Assembly (NCBI GenBank): GCA_003138855.1
Contig: PLHF01000079.1
Span: forward strand, 1-64,000
Length of the DNA stretch: 64,000 nucleotides
Direction of reading: 5' to 3'
From: Acidimicrobiaceae bacterium
GTDB lineage: Bacteria > Actinomycetota > Acidimicrobiia > Acidimicrobiales > RAAP-2
Positions 1 through 9,339 of the stretch are shown here, in pieces. Within the stretch, counting starts at the first letter, position 1. Each line of letters begins with the position of its first letter. The notes beneath the pieces were generated by a model, which did not search any database, was not told where the DNA came from, and saw nothing but the letters and a program-made list of their open reading frames with translations. The translations under genes and the position numbers were made by a program.

Positions 1-1032
1 GAAGATGCCGCCGTCGGACGCCACCAGCCAGTAGCCCTTGCCATCAGCGGTGGCCACCACGTGGGAGATGGGCGCGTTCAGCGGCGCAGTGGCCATCGAC
101 CCGTAGTTGGCGGCATCGCCGTGGTCGGACACCGAGCCATCGGTCCGGGCCACCCAGTACCCGTTGGAATCCGCGGTGGCGGCCATCCCGACGGCGGAGG
201 CCGCCACAGTGCCGTTGGGCTCGCCGGGCACCGCCGGCACCGGATACGGATACGGCGTCTGGCCCCCGGTGGCGGTCACCGCCCCGCCCGGCCCGTCGGT
301 CTGGCCCGGGCAGTAGACAGGGTCGCCGGACGGCGCCCCGGCCACGACCGGGCTCGCCGGCACCGGATCCCCCTCGGAGACGTTCTGGGTGGCCTGGCGG
401 GCGTTGGCCGACGGTACGTCCGCCCAGGCCTCACCGAACAACTCGACCGTCCACGCCCGGCTGGCGCTGCAGGTCACGCCCACACCCACGTAAGAGTAGG
501 CGGAGGCCAGCATGTTCTGGCGGTGGCCGGCGGAGGCCATGTACTCGGCGTCCATCCCGTCGGAGCCGTCACCCGGCCAGTAACCGAACCCGCTGTCCCC
601 GGAGTTGGCGGCGAACACGCACACCTGGTTGGCGGGCGGGGGCGATCCGCCCGGACCGGTGCACGCGGGAAGGCTCGGATCGGACACCACTCCGACGGCC
701 GCCAGGTGCGCGGACCACGCCTGGGCGTCGGCCTGCAGACCCGGGTCCACCTGGAGCTGGGGAACCGGCACTGCGGAATTGCTGCGGGCCGCCCGCTCGG
801 CGTTGAGGCGGAGCACCAGGTCGCCGGTGTAGAGCGACTGCACGCCGGCCACGTCGAGGGCCGTCTCGGCAGCGGCAGCCGACCCCGGGGTCACCGCGCC
901 CTGGACGATGGACAGGCCTCCCGTCAACAGGATCGCTGCCACCGCGACCAGGCCGACGCGACGGAGCCGCGCCGGGCCGCCGTCATGGCGAAGGGCGGGC
1001 CGTTGGACGGCCGGAGCAGCTGTGAGTCGCAA
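1..1032 (-). CDS. Secreted CAP/SCP-domain protein with C-terminal 'DGKGYWLVASDGGIF'-type repeats; partial, C-terminus runs off the window
   Basis: Reverse strand reads LRLTAAPAVQRPALRHDGGPARLRRVGLVAVAAILLTGGLSIVQGAVTPGSA (signal peptide), then a CAP-like core (LNAERAARSNSAVPVPQLQVDPGLQADAQAWSAHLA...ASAGHRQNMLASAYSYVGVGVTCS) and ...ATADGKGYWLVASDGGIF. Probable TTG start at 1032 behind GGGAGGACTCG. The + strand ORF 61..1149 is its antisense shadow. Confidence 0.75.
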   Translation of the reverse strand, partial: MRLTAAPAVQRPALRHDGGPARLRRVGLVAVAAILLTGGLSIVQGAVTPGSAAAAETALDVAGVQSLYTGDLVLRLNAERAARSNSAVPVPQLQVDPGLQADAQAWSAHLAAVGVVSDPSLPACTGPGGSPPPANQVCVFAANSGDSGFGYWPGDGSDGMDAEYMASAGHRQNMLASAYSYVGVGVTCSASRAWTVELFGEAWADVPSANARQATQNVSEGDPVPASPVVAGAPSGDPVYCPGQTDGPGGAVTATGGQTPYPYPVPAVPGEPNGTVAASAVGMAATADSNGYWVARTDGSVSDHGDAANYGSMATAPLNAPISHVVATADGKGYWLVASDGGIF

Positions 1033-1215
1033 CGAGTCCTCCCGGAGCTGGCGTCGAATCGATTGTCGTCAACGGTGCAGCGCCTGCCGGATTCAGCGCA
1101 CCATCTGTATCCGGAACGGATGCAGATGGTGCATCCAGGTGATCGCTGACACCGCTCTTCGAGTGGTATCGGCAGGTTTCGGCAAAACTGTTGCCCCTTC
1201 GGCTACAACAGGTGG

Positions 1216-2214
1216 GTGCCCGTGCCCGTGCCGACCGCCGTCCCGACCTCGTTCGTCGAATTGGCCGCCCGTGTCTCCAACTGGGGCCGCTGGGGACCCG
1301 AGGACCAGATCGGCACCCTCAACCTCATCGATGCGGCCGCCCGCCTGCGGGGCACGGCAGCGGTGGTCGACGGGTCAGCCTTCGCCCTGGGGCTGCCCCT
1401 GTCGGCAGAAGAGGGCATCCAGATGGGCTTCATCCCGGGCCGGGTCAATCCGACGCGGACCATGATCTGCGTCAACAATCCGCTGAGTCCGGACCCTGGG
1501 TGGATCGCCTCCTCGGAGGACGTGGTGACCCTCTCCATGCAGTGCGCCACCCACTGGGACGGGCTGGCCCATGCCTCCTACGGGGCCGGGCCCGACGGGG
1601 GGAAGCTGTACAACGGGTTCCCGGCCTCGTCGGTCACCGAGGAGGGGACCGCCAAGCTGGGCATCCACCTCATCCGGTCGCTGGTGACCCGGGGGCTCCT
1701 GCTCGACGTGCCGAGGGCCAAGGGCATCGAGATCCTCGACCCGGGCTATCCGATCGCGCCGTCGGATCTGGACGCGGCGTGCGAGCTCGGCGGCCTCGCC
1801 GTCGAGCCAGGGGACGTCGTGCTGGTGCGCACGGGCCAGGCGGCACACCTGGCGCTGCCGGGCCGACCGGGACTCGCCGGTGCAGAGCCGGTGCGGGACC
1901 TGGTGGCCTACACCTGGCCCACGCCGGGGCTGACCATGGCAACCGCAGAGTGGTTCCACGATCGGGACGTGGCCGCGGTGGCAACCGACACCATGGTCCT
2001 GGAGGTCTACCCGTGCGAGTCCGAGGATCTCTACCTCCCGGTGCACCTCCTGCACCTGGTCGAGATGGGGATGACCCAGGGGCAGAACTGGTTCCTCGAC
2101 GAGTTGGCCGATGCCTGCGCAGCCGACGGACGTTACGAGTTCCTCCTCGACGCCACCCCTCTGCCCTTCACCAACGCCCTCGGATCGCCCGTCAACCCGG
2201 TGGCGCTCCGCTGA
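1216..2214 (+). CDS. Cyclase family protein (kynurenine formamidase-like, PF04199-type)
   Basis: ORF 332 aa; NWGRWGPEDQIGTLNLIDAAARLRG and CATHWDGLAHASYG are typical of cyclase family proteins. Confidence 0.8.
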   Translation: MPVPVPTAVPTSFVELAARVSNWGRWGPEDQIGTLNLIDAAARLRGTAAVVDGSAFALGLPLSAEEGIQMGFIPGRVNPTRTMICVNNPLSPDPGWIASSEDVVTLSMQCATHWDGLAHASYGAGPDGGKLYNGFPASSVTEEGTAKLGIHLIRSLVTRGLLLDVPRAKGIEILDPGYPIAPSDLDAACELGGLAVEPGDVVLVRTGQAAHLALPGRPGLAGAEPVRDLVAYTWPTPGLTMATAEWFHDRDVAAVATDTMVLEVYPCESEDLYLPVHLLHLVEMGMTQGQNWFLDELADACAADGRYEFLLDATPLPFTNALGSPVNPVALR

Positions 2215-2378
2215 GCGGTCGGTGGGGGTCACGCGGACGCTCGCACATATCTGCACACACCGGGTATCGTTTGCTCGGTGTATTCAGGCTTGACATCATG
2301 AAATGACAACGGATCCGGTCGCGCGGGAATCGGGCTGGGAGGCCCCAGACCGACCGTTGACGGCCGGTACCGGCAGGA

Positions 2379-2612
2379 ATGCAGAGGTTATCGATAGTGG
2401 AAGGTGACCTCCAGCGCAGGTTCGGCATCAATCTCCGGAACGAGCGCAAGGCAAGGCACCAGAGTCAAGAGGCGTTCGCAGATCTCCTGGGGGTACACCG
2501 CACCTATGTCGGGGGCCTCGAACGGGGCGAACGGAACGTCACGCTCCGGACGGTCGAGCGGCTGGCCGAGCGGCTCCATGTCTGCGCAGCCGATCTCCTG
2601 GGGGGCGGCTGA
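2379..2612 (+). CDS. XRE-family helix-turn-helix regulator
   Basis: 77 aa; LRNERKARHQSQEAFADLLGVHRTYVGGLERGERNVTLRTVERLAERL is a classic HTH_XRE. Confidence 0.85.
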   Translation: MQRLSIVEGDLQRRFGINLRNERKARHQSQEAFADLLGVHRTYVGGLERGERNVTLRTVERLAERLHVCAADLLGGG

Positions 2613-2668
2613 GCCTCGGCGTCACACCGGCTCCGAGGTGATCCCTGCGGTCCGTCCACGGCCCAACG

Positions 2669-3505
2669 TCACTTCTTCGCCTTGACCTTCGGCTTCGGCC
2701 CGGTGGCGCCCTCGGCTGCCGCCCTCACCTCGGCGGCACGGACCGATGCCGCCCCTCCTCCGATCACCGGTCCGGTCCGCGGGAGCGGCGCGTCCGAGCC
2801 GATCACCTTGGCGCCCTCGGGGGCGGCCCTCCCGGTGACCGCCCAGTGGAGCAGCCTGGCCTGGCTGTCGACCAATGAGGCGGTGCGGATTCCCCAGAAC
2901 TCAAACCCGTAACGATGGCCGGCCACCTGGGCCAGCATGGCGATCAGGGTCCCGGCGACAGCCATGGGATCCGATCCGGCATGTGACCCCGCTCCGTCGC
3001 CAATGGTGGCGATGACCCGGGCCAGGGTGACCGTCACCGCGTTCAGGGCCCGGACCCGCAGGCCCTGGAAGCGCAGGTCCCCCTCGACCGTTGTCAGCTC
3101 GACCACCCGGAAGACGGCCCTGTTCCGCTCCCAGTAGTCCATGAACCCTTCGACCACGGCCACCGCGGTGGACCAACTCGCCTGCTCCGACCAGTCGCCG
3201 TCGACCAGTCCGGCCAACACGCCGGCTCCTTCGACCAACTCCTCGGCCAGCACGGTGATTGCCGCCTCGACGTTCTCGAAGTACTGGTAGAACGTCGCCG
3301 GCGACGTCCCGGCCTGCCGCGCGATGTCGATCACCTTGATCGACCGCCACGGGGTGGCCACCAGCAGCTCCGCGGTGCACTCCAGCAGCCGCTGACGTGT
3401 CGCCCGCCCCCGGCGCCCGGGGACGCGGCCGTCCGTCGTGGCAATGAGCTCCGGGTCATCGGCGACGGCCATGGTCGACCATGGTACCGAGAGGTGGTCG
3501 GACAT
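2669..3505 (-). CDS. TetR/AcrR family transcriptional regulator
   Basis: RGRATRQRLLECTAELLVATPWRSIKVIDIARQAGTSPATFYQYFENVEAAI is a TetR N-terminal HTH. An alternative start is the in-frame ATG at 3472. Confidence 0.85.
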   Translation of the reverse strand: MSDHLSVPWSTMAVADDPELIATTDGRVPGRRGRATRQRLLECTAELLVATPWRSIKVIDIARQAGTSPATFYQYFENVEAAITVLAEELVEGAGVLAGLVDGDWSEQASWSTAVAVVEGFMDYWERNRAVFRVVELTTVEGDLRFQGLRVRALNAVTVTLARVIATIGDGAGSHAGSDPMAVAGTLIAMLAQVAGHRYGFEFWGIRTASLVDSQARLLHWAVTGRAAPEGAKVIGSDAPLPRTGPVIGGGAASVRAAEVRAAAEGATGPKPKVKAKK

Positions 3506-3625
3506 GACGGAGCGTCAGAGAATCCGGCGGGGCACCGTACCCCGGACCATGCCGGCAGGGCTCGGCAAGGTGGGCCGGCCCCCGCATCCCGGGGACGAAA
3601 CCCCTGCAGAGTAGGGTGAACGGCC

Positions 3626-4228
3626 ATGGCCAACGGTCCGGTGCCCCGCACCCTGACGCGCGCCCAGCAAGCCCGTCGACAGCGCGTGGTCGACGCCGCC
3701 ATGTCACTCGCGCTGGACGGGGGCTACGAAGCCGTGCAGATGCGCGACGTGGCGGCCCGGGCGGACGTGGCCATGGGCACCGTCTACCGGTACTTCACCA
3801 GCAAGGACCACCTGTTGGCTGCTGCGCTGGTCCACTGGGTGGAGCAGCTGGACAGCAGGCTGGCCCAGCTGCCGGCCCAGGGTGCCACCGCCGCCCAGCG
3901 GGTGATCGACGTCCTGGACCGCGCCCTGCGGGCCATGGGTCGCCAACCGAAACTGGTGGGAGCCGTCTTCACCGCGTTGGCCTCTCCGGACCCCGCGGCC
4001 ATCGAATGCCAACAGCAGGTGGCGGTCCTGATGGAAGGGATCATCACCCGGGCCATCGGGGTGCCCCAGCCGCCCAACCTGAGCGACAGGGCCCGCATCA
4101 TCGGCCACGTCTGGTACTCGGCACTGGTCGGGTGGGTCAACGGTTGGAGCAACATGAGCCGGGTCCACGACGAGTTGGTCGTCGCCACCGGGCTACTGCT
4201 CCCCGCCGACATCTTCGCCGAGGTCTGA
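3626..4228 (+). CDS. TetR family regulator, KstR-like
   Basis: ARRQRVVDAAMSLALDGGYEAVQMRDVAARADVAMGTVYRYFTSKDHLLAAALVHW closely resembles the KstR HTH (GGYEAVQMRxVAxRADVAxGTxYRYFxSKxHLL). Confidence 0.8.
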   Translation: MANGPVPRTLTRAQQARRQRVVDAAMSLALDGGYEAVQMRDVAARADVAMGTVYRYFTSKDHLLAAALVHWVEQLDSRLAQLPAQGATAAQRVIDVLDRALRAMGRQPKLVGAVFTALASPDPAAIECQQQVAVLMEGIITRAIGVPQPPNLSDRARIIGHVWYSALVGWVNGWSNMSRVHDELVVATGLLLPADIFAEV

Positions 4229-4330
4229 GCGGGTCCTCCACACCGCCGGAGGCCGTCCCCCCTGGTGAGCGGGAGGCCTCCCACCAGGGGGGTGACAGGA
4301 GAGCGGTCGCCCGGCGGGGTACCGTCGTGC

Positions 4331-5296
4331 ATGCCATCGGCGATCGAGGTCCACGCGCTGTCCAAACGGTTCGGACCGGTGCGCGCCGTCGAACAGCTGA
4401 CCTTCGAGGTGCCGGAGGGGCGGGTGACCGGCTTCCTGGGGCCCAACGGATCGGGCAAGACCACCACACTGCGCATGCTGCTCGGCCTGGTCTCGGCAAC
4501 TGCCGGCACGGCCACCTTCGGTGGACGCCGGTACGTCGACCTCGAGCACCCGATCCGCCACGTGGGCGCCGTGCTGGAGGCAACCAGCTTCCATCCGTCC
4601 CGACGGGCCGAGGACCACCTGAAGTCGGTGGCCATCGGCGCCGGGATCCCGCTCTCCCGGGTGGAGGAGACCCTCGACCTGGTCGGCCTCTCGGATGTCG
4701 GGCGCCGACGCGTGGGCAAGTTCTCGCTCGGGATGCGCCAGCGCCTCCAGCTGGCCACCGCCCTGCTCGGCGATCCCGAGATCCTCATCCTCGACGAGCC
4801 CGCCAACGGGCTCGACCCGCAGGGCATCCAGTGGCTGCGCACCTTCATCCGCTACCAGGCGTCACTCGGACACGCCGTCCTGGTGTCGTCCCACCTCCTG
4901 TCGGAGATGGAGGAGACCGTCGACGACGTGGTCATCGTGTCGCATGGGCAGTTGGTGCTCCAGACCACGCTGGCCGAACTGGCCACCCGTGCCGGGACGA
5001 GCACCGGCATGCGCATCAGGACTCCCGAGGTGGCCCGGCTGACCGCCGCGCTCGCCGCCGTCCCGGTGGCCTGGCGTCAGGTGGCCGCCGACACCCTGGT
5101 CATCGATGCGGCCACGCCCGAATGGTTCGGCCCCTTCGCTGCCCAGCACCAGATCGTCCTCTACGAGCTGGTCCACGAACGGGGCAGTCTCGAGGACGTC
5201 TTCCTCAGCCTGACCCACGGATTCGATGCCGCCGATCCCGCCAACATGGGCGGTGGGCAGGCCGGTCACGCCCCGATGCCGGGAGGGCCGACGTGA
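4331..5296 (+). CDS. ABC transporter ATP-binding protein (ABC-2 type export)
   Basis: IEVHALSKRFGPVRAVEQLTFEVPEGRVTGFLGPNGSGKTTTLRMLLGL (Walker A), FSLGMRQRLQLATALLGDPEILILDEPANGLDP (signature, Walker B). Start at internal ATG preferred over ORF start 4265. Confidence 0.9.
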   Translation: MPSAIEVHALSKRFGPVRAVEQLTFEVPEGRVTGFLGPNGSGKTTTLRMLLGLVSATAGTATFGGRRYVDLEHPIRHVGAVLEATSFHPSRRAEDHLKSVAIGAGIPLSRVEETLDLVGLSDVGRRRVGKFSLGMRQRLQLATALLGDPEILILDEPANGLDPQGIQWLRTFIRYQASLGHAVLVSSHLLSEMEETVDDVVIVSHGQLVLQTTLAELATRAGTSTGMRIRTPEVARLTAALAAVPVAWRQVAADTLVIDAATPEWFGPFAAQHQIVLYELVHERGSLEDVFLSLTHGFDAADPANMGGGQAGHAPMPGGPT

Positions 5297-6090
5297 TCGC
5301 CGCCATCCGCTCGGAGTGGCTGAAGCTGCGGACCACCGCCGTTCCCTGGGTGCTCGTCGGCATCGCACTGCTGATCAACGCGCTGTTGATCCTGGTGATC
5401 TTCCTGAGCCACGACAACGGGACCAGCGGGCCCGGTGGCGGGGGGGCGTTCGTGTCGCCGGGCTACACCGTGCCCCACACCACCCAGCAGCTCCGGAACC
5501 TGGTGGGATCCGGGTTCCAGGGCTACATCCTGGCCCTCCTGCTCGGGGTGCTCTGCATTACCACCGAGTTCCGACACAAGACGGTGACCACCTCGTTTCT
5601 GGTCATGCCGCACCGGCCGCGGTTCGTGGGCGGCAAGCTGATCTTCGCCGCCATCGCCGGCGCCGTGCTGGCCGTCATCATGCTGGTGGCCACCGTTGTC
5701 GGCGGCGGGCTCACCCTCGCCGCCCGGGGCGGGTCGTTCTCCGACATGATCCACCAGCTGCCGGCAGTGGCGCCCGGGATGATCCTGGTCTTCGCCCTCT
5801 TCGCCATCCTCGGAGTCGGCATCGGCTCCGTCCTGACCAACCAGGTAGCGGCCCTCATCGTGTGCCTGGGGTGGTTCATCATCCTCGAGGGGATCCTGGT
5901 CCAGCTCGTGCACAGTGCGGAGAAGTGGGTGCCCACGGGAGCGGCCACCGCAGCCGCCAACCTGACCCGCGGCAGGGGCTCCGATTTCGGGCTGTTCAAC
6001 TGGTGGCAGGGCACCCTGCTGATGCTGGCCTACGGGCTGGTCTTCGCCGCGGTCGGGTCGATCATCCTGACCCGGCGCGACATCACCTGA
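5293..6090 (+). CDS. ABC-2 type transporter permease
   Basis: GTG start overlaps the end of the upstream ATPase gene; MIAAIRSEWLKLRTTAVPWVLVGIALLINALLILVIFL and several further TM segments. Confidence 0.85.
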   Translation: MIAAIRSEWLKLRTTAVPWVLVGIALLINALLILVIFLSHDNGTSGPGGGGAFVSPGYTVPHTTQQLRNLVGSGFQGYILALLLGVLCITTEFRHKTVTTSFLVMPHRPRFVGGKLIFAAIAGAVLAVIMLVATVVGGGLTLAARGGSFSDMIHQLPAVAPGMILVFALFAILGVGIGSVLTNQVAALIVCLGWFIILEGILVQLVHSAEKWVPTGAATAAANLTRGRGSDFGLFNWWQGTLLMLAYGLVFAAVGSIILTRRDIT

Positions 6091-6191
6091 ACCGGGCCCC
6101 CGCCTCCCTCTTCCCACCCCGCCGGTCTCTCTCGTCCCCCACCCGGTCGCACGTCCTGCCCGACCCGCGGCTCGGCCCGTAGGCTGACACC

Positions 6192-7487
6192 ATGGATGGC
6201 TTCCCCGACAACAGGCTGCCCGCCCACGGGCTCGACGCCGACGCGGTCCTCGACCGGATGGAGGTGCTGCGGGCCGACGACCGCGACTGGAGGGGCGGGC
6301 GGGTCTTCAGCCTGGTCTACAACGCGGGGGACGACGTACTCGACCTCCTCGAGCGGGCGTCCAACCTCTACTCCGCCGAGAACGCACTGAACACGATGGT
6401 CTTCCCCAGCCTGGGGTGGATGCAGAACGACATCGTCACCATCACCACCGGGCTTCTGGGGGCCGACCGGATGCCGGGCGACGAGGGCGGCGGGGTCGGC
6501 GGCTTCCTGACCTCGGGCGGCACCGAATCGCTGCTACAGGCCACCAAGACGGCTCGCGACTGGGGGCGGGCGGAACGGGGCACGGGGCGCCCCAACATGG
6601 TGCTGGCCACAAGCGCCCACGCCGCCTTCGAGAAGGCCTCCCACTACTTCGACGTCGAGTCACGGCGGGTTCCGGTTCGAGGCGACTTCGCCGCCGACGT
6701 GGACGCCATGGCCGATGCCATGGACGACGACACCGTGCTCGTCGTGGGGTCGGCGCCGTCCTACCCCCAGGGGGTCATCGATCCGATCCCCGAGCTGGCC
6801 GGACTGGCTGCAGAACGCGGCATCCTGTGCCACGTGGACGCCTGCCTCGGCGGGTTCATCCTGCCGTTCCTGGGCCGGCTGGGACACGTCACCAAGGCGT
6901 GGGACCTCGCCGTGCCCGGGGTGAGCTCGATCTCCGCCGACCTCCACAAGTACGGCTATGCCTCCAAGGGCGTCTCGGTCATCCTCTACCGGGACCGGGC
7001 CCTGGCCGGCCTGCAGCCGTTCATCACCACCAACTGGCTGGGCGGGCTGTACGGCTCGCCGTCGATGGCCGGGACCCGGCCGGCCGGCCCGATCGCCGCC
7101 GGATGGGCCGTGCTCCACTACCTGGGCGAGGACGGCTACCTCCGGCTCGCCGAGGACGCCCACCAGGCGGCCACCGCCATCAAGTCGGCCATCGTCCGGA
7201 TACCGGGGCTGGCCATCCGCGGGGCTCCCGACGCCACCGTGTTCGCCTTCGGAGGGGCCCTCGAGGGCGCCGCCCCCGACACCTTCGCCCTGGGAGACGC
7301 ACTCGCCGAACGCGGGGGCTGGTTCTTCGACCGCCAGTCGCCGCCCGACAGCCTGCACGCCACCGTCCATGCCGGGCACCGGGCCGTCGCCGACCAGCTG
7401 GTCGCCGACCTGGACGCGGTGACCGGTGAGCTGCTTTCCTCGGGGGCACGGGCCAAGGACCGCGGCACCACCTACGGCACGATCTGA
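6192..7487 (+). CDS. PLP-dependent decarboxylase/lyase, sphingosine-1-phosphate lyase-like
   Basis: 431 aa; NALNTMVFPSLGWMQNDIVTITTGLLG, GGFLTSGGTESLLQATKTARDWG, CHVDACLGGFILPF, SISADLHKYGYASKGVSVILYRD (PLP lysine region). Confidence 0.75.
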   Translation: MDGFPDNRLPAHGLDADAVLDRMEVLRADDRDWRGGRVFSLVYNAGDDVLDLLERASNLYSAENALNTMVFPSLGWMQNDIVTITTGLLGADRMPGDEGGGVGGFLTSGGTESLLQATKTARDWGRAERGTGRPNMVLATSAHAAFEKASHYFDVESRRVPVRGDFAADVDAMADAMDDDTVLVVGSAPSYPQGVIDPIPELAGLAAERGILCHVDACLGGFILPFLGRLGHVTKAWDLAVPGVSSISADLHKYGYASKGVSVILYRDRALAGLQPFITTNWLGGLYGSPSMAGTRPAGPIAAGWAVLHYLGEDGYLRLAEDAHQAATAIKSAIVRIPGLAIRGAPDATVFAFGGALEGAAPDTFALGDALAERGGWFFDRQSPPDSLHATVHAGHRAVADQLVADLDAVTGELLSSGARAKDRGTTYGTI

Positions 7488-7622
7488 CCTGCGTCGCGGT
7501 CTGGCAACGTCGCCAGGGTGATTTCCCGCAATGGGCGCCATCGTCTATACATTCGATGTCGTCCTCCTGTTCGGGATCGCTCCGGTCGGCAGGGATCGGC
7601 CCGTTGCCATCGACGGACCGTG

Positions 7623-7657
7623 GCAGTGCTGCAGCACTGCAGCACTGCAGCACTGCA
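7623..7657. promoter_or_regulatory. Candidate operator: 18-bp perfect palindrome merged with an 8-bp tandem repeat
   Basis: GCAGTGCTGCAGCACTGC (7623-7640) is a perfect palindrome; (GCAGCACT)x3 spans 7631-7654 then GCA; about 30 bp upstream of the MFS start. Confidence 0.5.
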
Positions 7658-7685
7658 CACAGGCGATCGGCGAGGGGGTGATGTG

Positions 7686-9305
7686 ATGGATCGCAAATGG
7701 TGGACGCTGATCGCGGTGTGCACGGGGACGTTCATGCTCCTGTTGGACATCACGGTGGTCAACGTCGCCCTCCCCGACATCCAGCAGTCGCTCCACGCAT
7801 CCTTCTCCGATCTCCAGTGGGTGATCGACGCCTACTCGCTCACCCTGGCCGCCTTCCTCCTCACTGCGGGAGTGATCGGCGACATGTACGGCCGGCGGGG
7901 GGTGTTCGCCATCGGCCTCGGTATCTTCACGGTGTCGTCGTTCTCGTGCGGTCTGGCCACCTCGGCTCTGATGCTCAACCTGTCACGCGGGGCCCAGGGC
8001 GTGGGCGGGGCCATCATGTTCGCGACCTCGCTGGCCCTGATCGCCCAGGCGTTCTCCGGGAGGGAGCGGGGGACCGCCTTCGGCATCTACGGTGCCGTGG
8101 TCGGGGGTGCAGTGGCGGTGGGCCCACTGATCGGTGGCGCCATCACCAGCGGCATCGGGTGGCGGTGGATCTTCTTCGTCAACCTCCCCATCGGCGTGGT
8201 CGCCGTCGCGATCACCTTGGCCAAGGTGAAGGCATCGAAGGACCCGACCGCGCGACGGATCGACTGGACAGGGTTCGTCTCCTTCTCCGCCTCCTTGTTC
8301 ATGCTCGTGTTCGCCCTGGTGCAGGGAAACGCCAAGGGATGGAGCAGCCCCTTCATCGTGGGGATGCTGGTGGGGTCGGCTGCAGCCATGGCCGTCTTCC
8401 TCCTTGCCGAGTGGCACCAGAAGGACCCGATGCTCGATCTCCATCTCTTCAAGCGACCGGCCATGGTCGGGGTGTCCGTCGGCTCCTTCACCCTGTCGGC
8501 CTCCATCTTCGCCATGTTCCTCTACCTGACGCTCTATCTCCAGGAGGTGCTCGGCTACGGCCCCTTCGCCGCCGGTCTGCGGTTCCTGCCCGTCACCATG
8601 CTGGCGTTCGCGGTGGCGCCGATCGCCGGGAAGCTCACGGTCCACATCCAGTCACGGTTCCTGCTGGGGGTGGGTCTCTTCCTGGTGGCACTCGGCTGCG
8701 GCCTCATGACCCATGTGCGGGCGGACTCCACGTGGACGGTGCTCCTCCCGGGCTTCATCGTGGCGGGGATCGGCGTCGGGATCACCAACCCGGTGCTGGC
8801 CTCGGTAACCGTGTCGGTGGTGCCGCCCGAGCGGAGCGGCATGTCCTCGGGCTCGGCGAGCACCTTCCGACAGGTGGGGATCGCCACCGGCATCGCCGGG
8901 TTGGGGGCGGTCTTCCTCGGCCAGATCCGCGGCAATACATCCGCCGCCCTGGCCACCACGCCGGCGGGCCGCCAGGTGCTGGCCCACGGCGGGTCCCGTG
9001 TGACTGCCGCCATCAGCGGGAGCGGGGTGCGTCAGGCCCTGGCGTCGATCCCCGAACCCACCGTCCGTCACGCGCTGCTCAGCGCCTATCAAACGGGCTT
9101 CACCGCCACCTTCGATCACCTCATGGTCATCGCCACGGTCATCGCGTTCGTCGGTGCCGTCGGGTGCCTGACCATGGTCCGCCAACGCGACTTCGTCCCG
9201 AGCTTCGCACCGGCCGCGGCCCCCGCCAGGCGACCCGAGGGGGAATCGCCGGGCCCGTTCGAGGTGCCGTCGGGTGAGCTCCCCTCGACGGCACCGGCCG
9301 GATAG
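7686..9305 (+). CDS. MFS transporter, DHA2 (EmrB/QacA-like) family
   Basis: MDRKWWTLIAVCTGTFMLLLDITVVNVALPDIQQSLHASFSDLQWVIDAYSLTLAAFLLTAGVIGDMYGRR is a DHA2 N-terminus; 14-TM-like hydrophobic pattern. Confidence 0.9.
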   Translation: MDRKWWTLIAVCTGTFMLLLDITVVNVALPDIQQSLHASFSDLQWVIDAYSLTLAAFLLTAGVIGDMYGRRGVFAIGLGIFTVSSFSCGLATSALMLNLSRGAQGVGGAIMFATSLALIAQAFSGRERGTAFGIYGAVVGGAVAVGPLIGGAITSGIGWRWIFFVNLPIGVVAVAITLAKVKASKDPTARRIDWTGFVSFSASLFMLVFALVQGNAKGWSSPFIVGMLVGSAAAMAVFLLAEWHQKDPMLDLHLFKRPAMVGVSVGSFTLSASIFAMFLYLTLYLQEVLGYGPFAAGLRFLPVTMLAFAVAPIAGKLTVHIQSRFLLGVGLFLVALGCGLMTHVRADSTWTVLLPGFIVAGIGVGITNPVLASVTVSVVPPERSGMSSGSASTFRQVGIATGIAGLGAVFLGQIRGNTSAALATTPAGRQVLAHGGSRVTAAISGSGVRQALASIPEPTVRHALLSAYQTGFTATFDHLMVIATVIAFVGAVGCLTMVRQRDFVPSFAPAAAPARRPEGESPGPFEVPSGELPSTAPAG

Positions 9306-9339
9306 CCGGCCCACGGGTGGAACGATCGAACACCGTTCG

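Noticed and set aside
61-1149. 362-aa + strand ORF at window start
   Set aside because: Antisense of a convincing secreted CAP-domain gene; composition is Arg/Gly/His-rich as expected for a high-GC shadow ORF.
2257-2281. ACACCG...CGGTGT inverted repeat and TTGACA-like box upstream of the XRE gene
   Set aside because: Only 6-bp arms and no matching -10 at the right spacing; too weak to call an operator or promoter.
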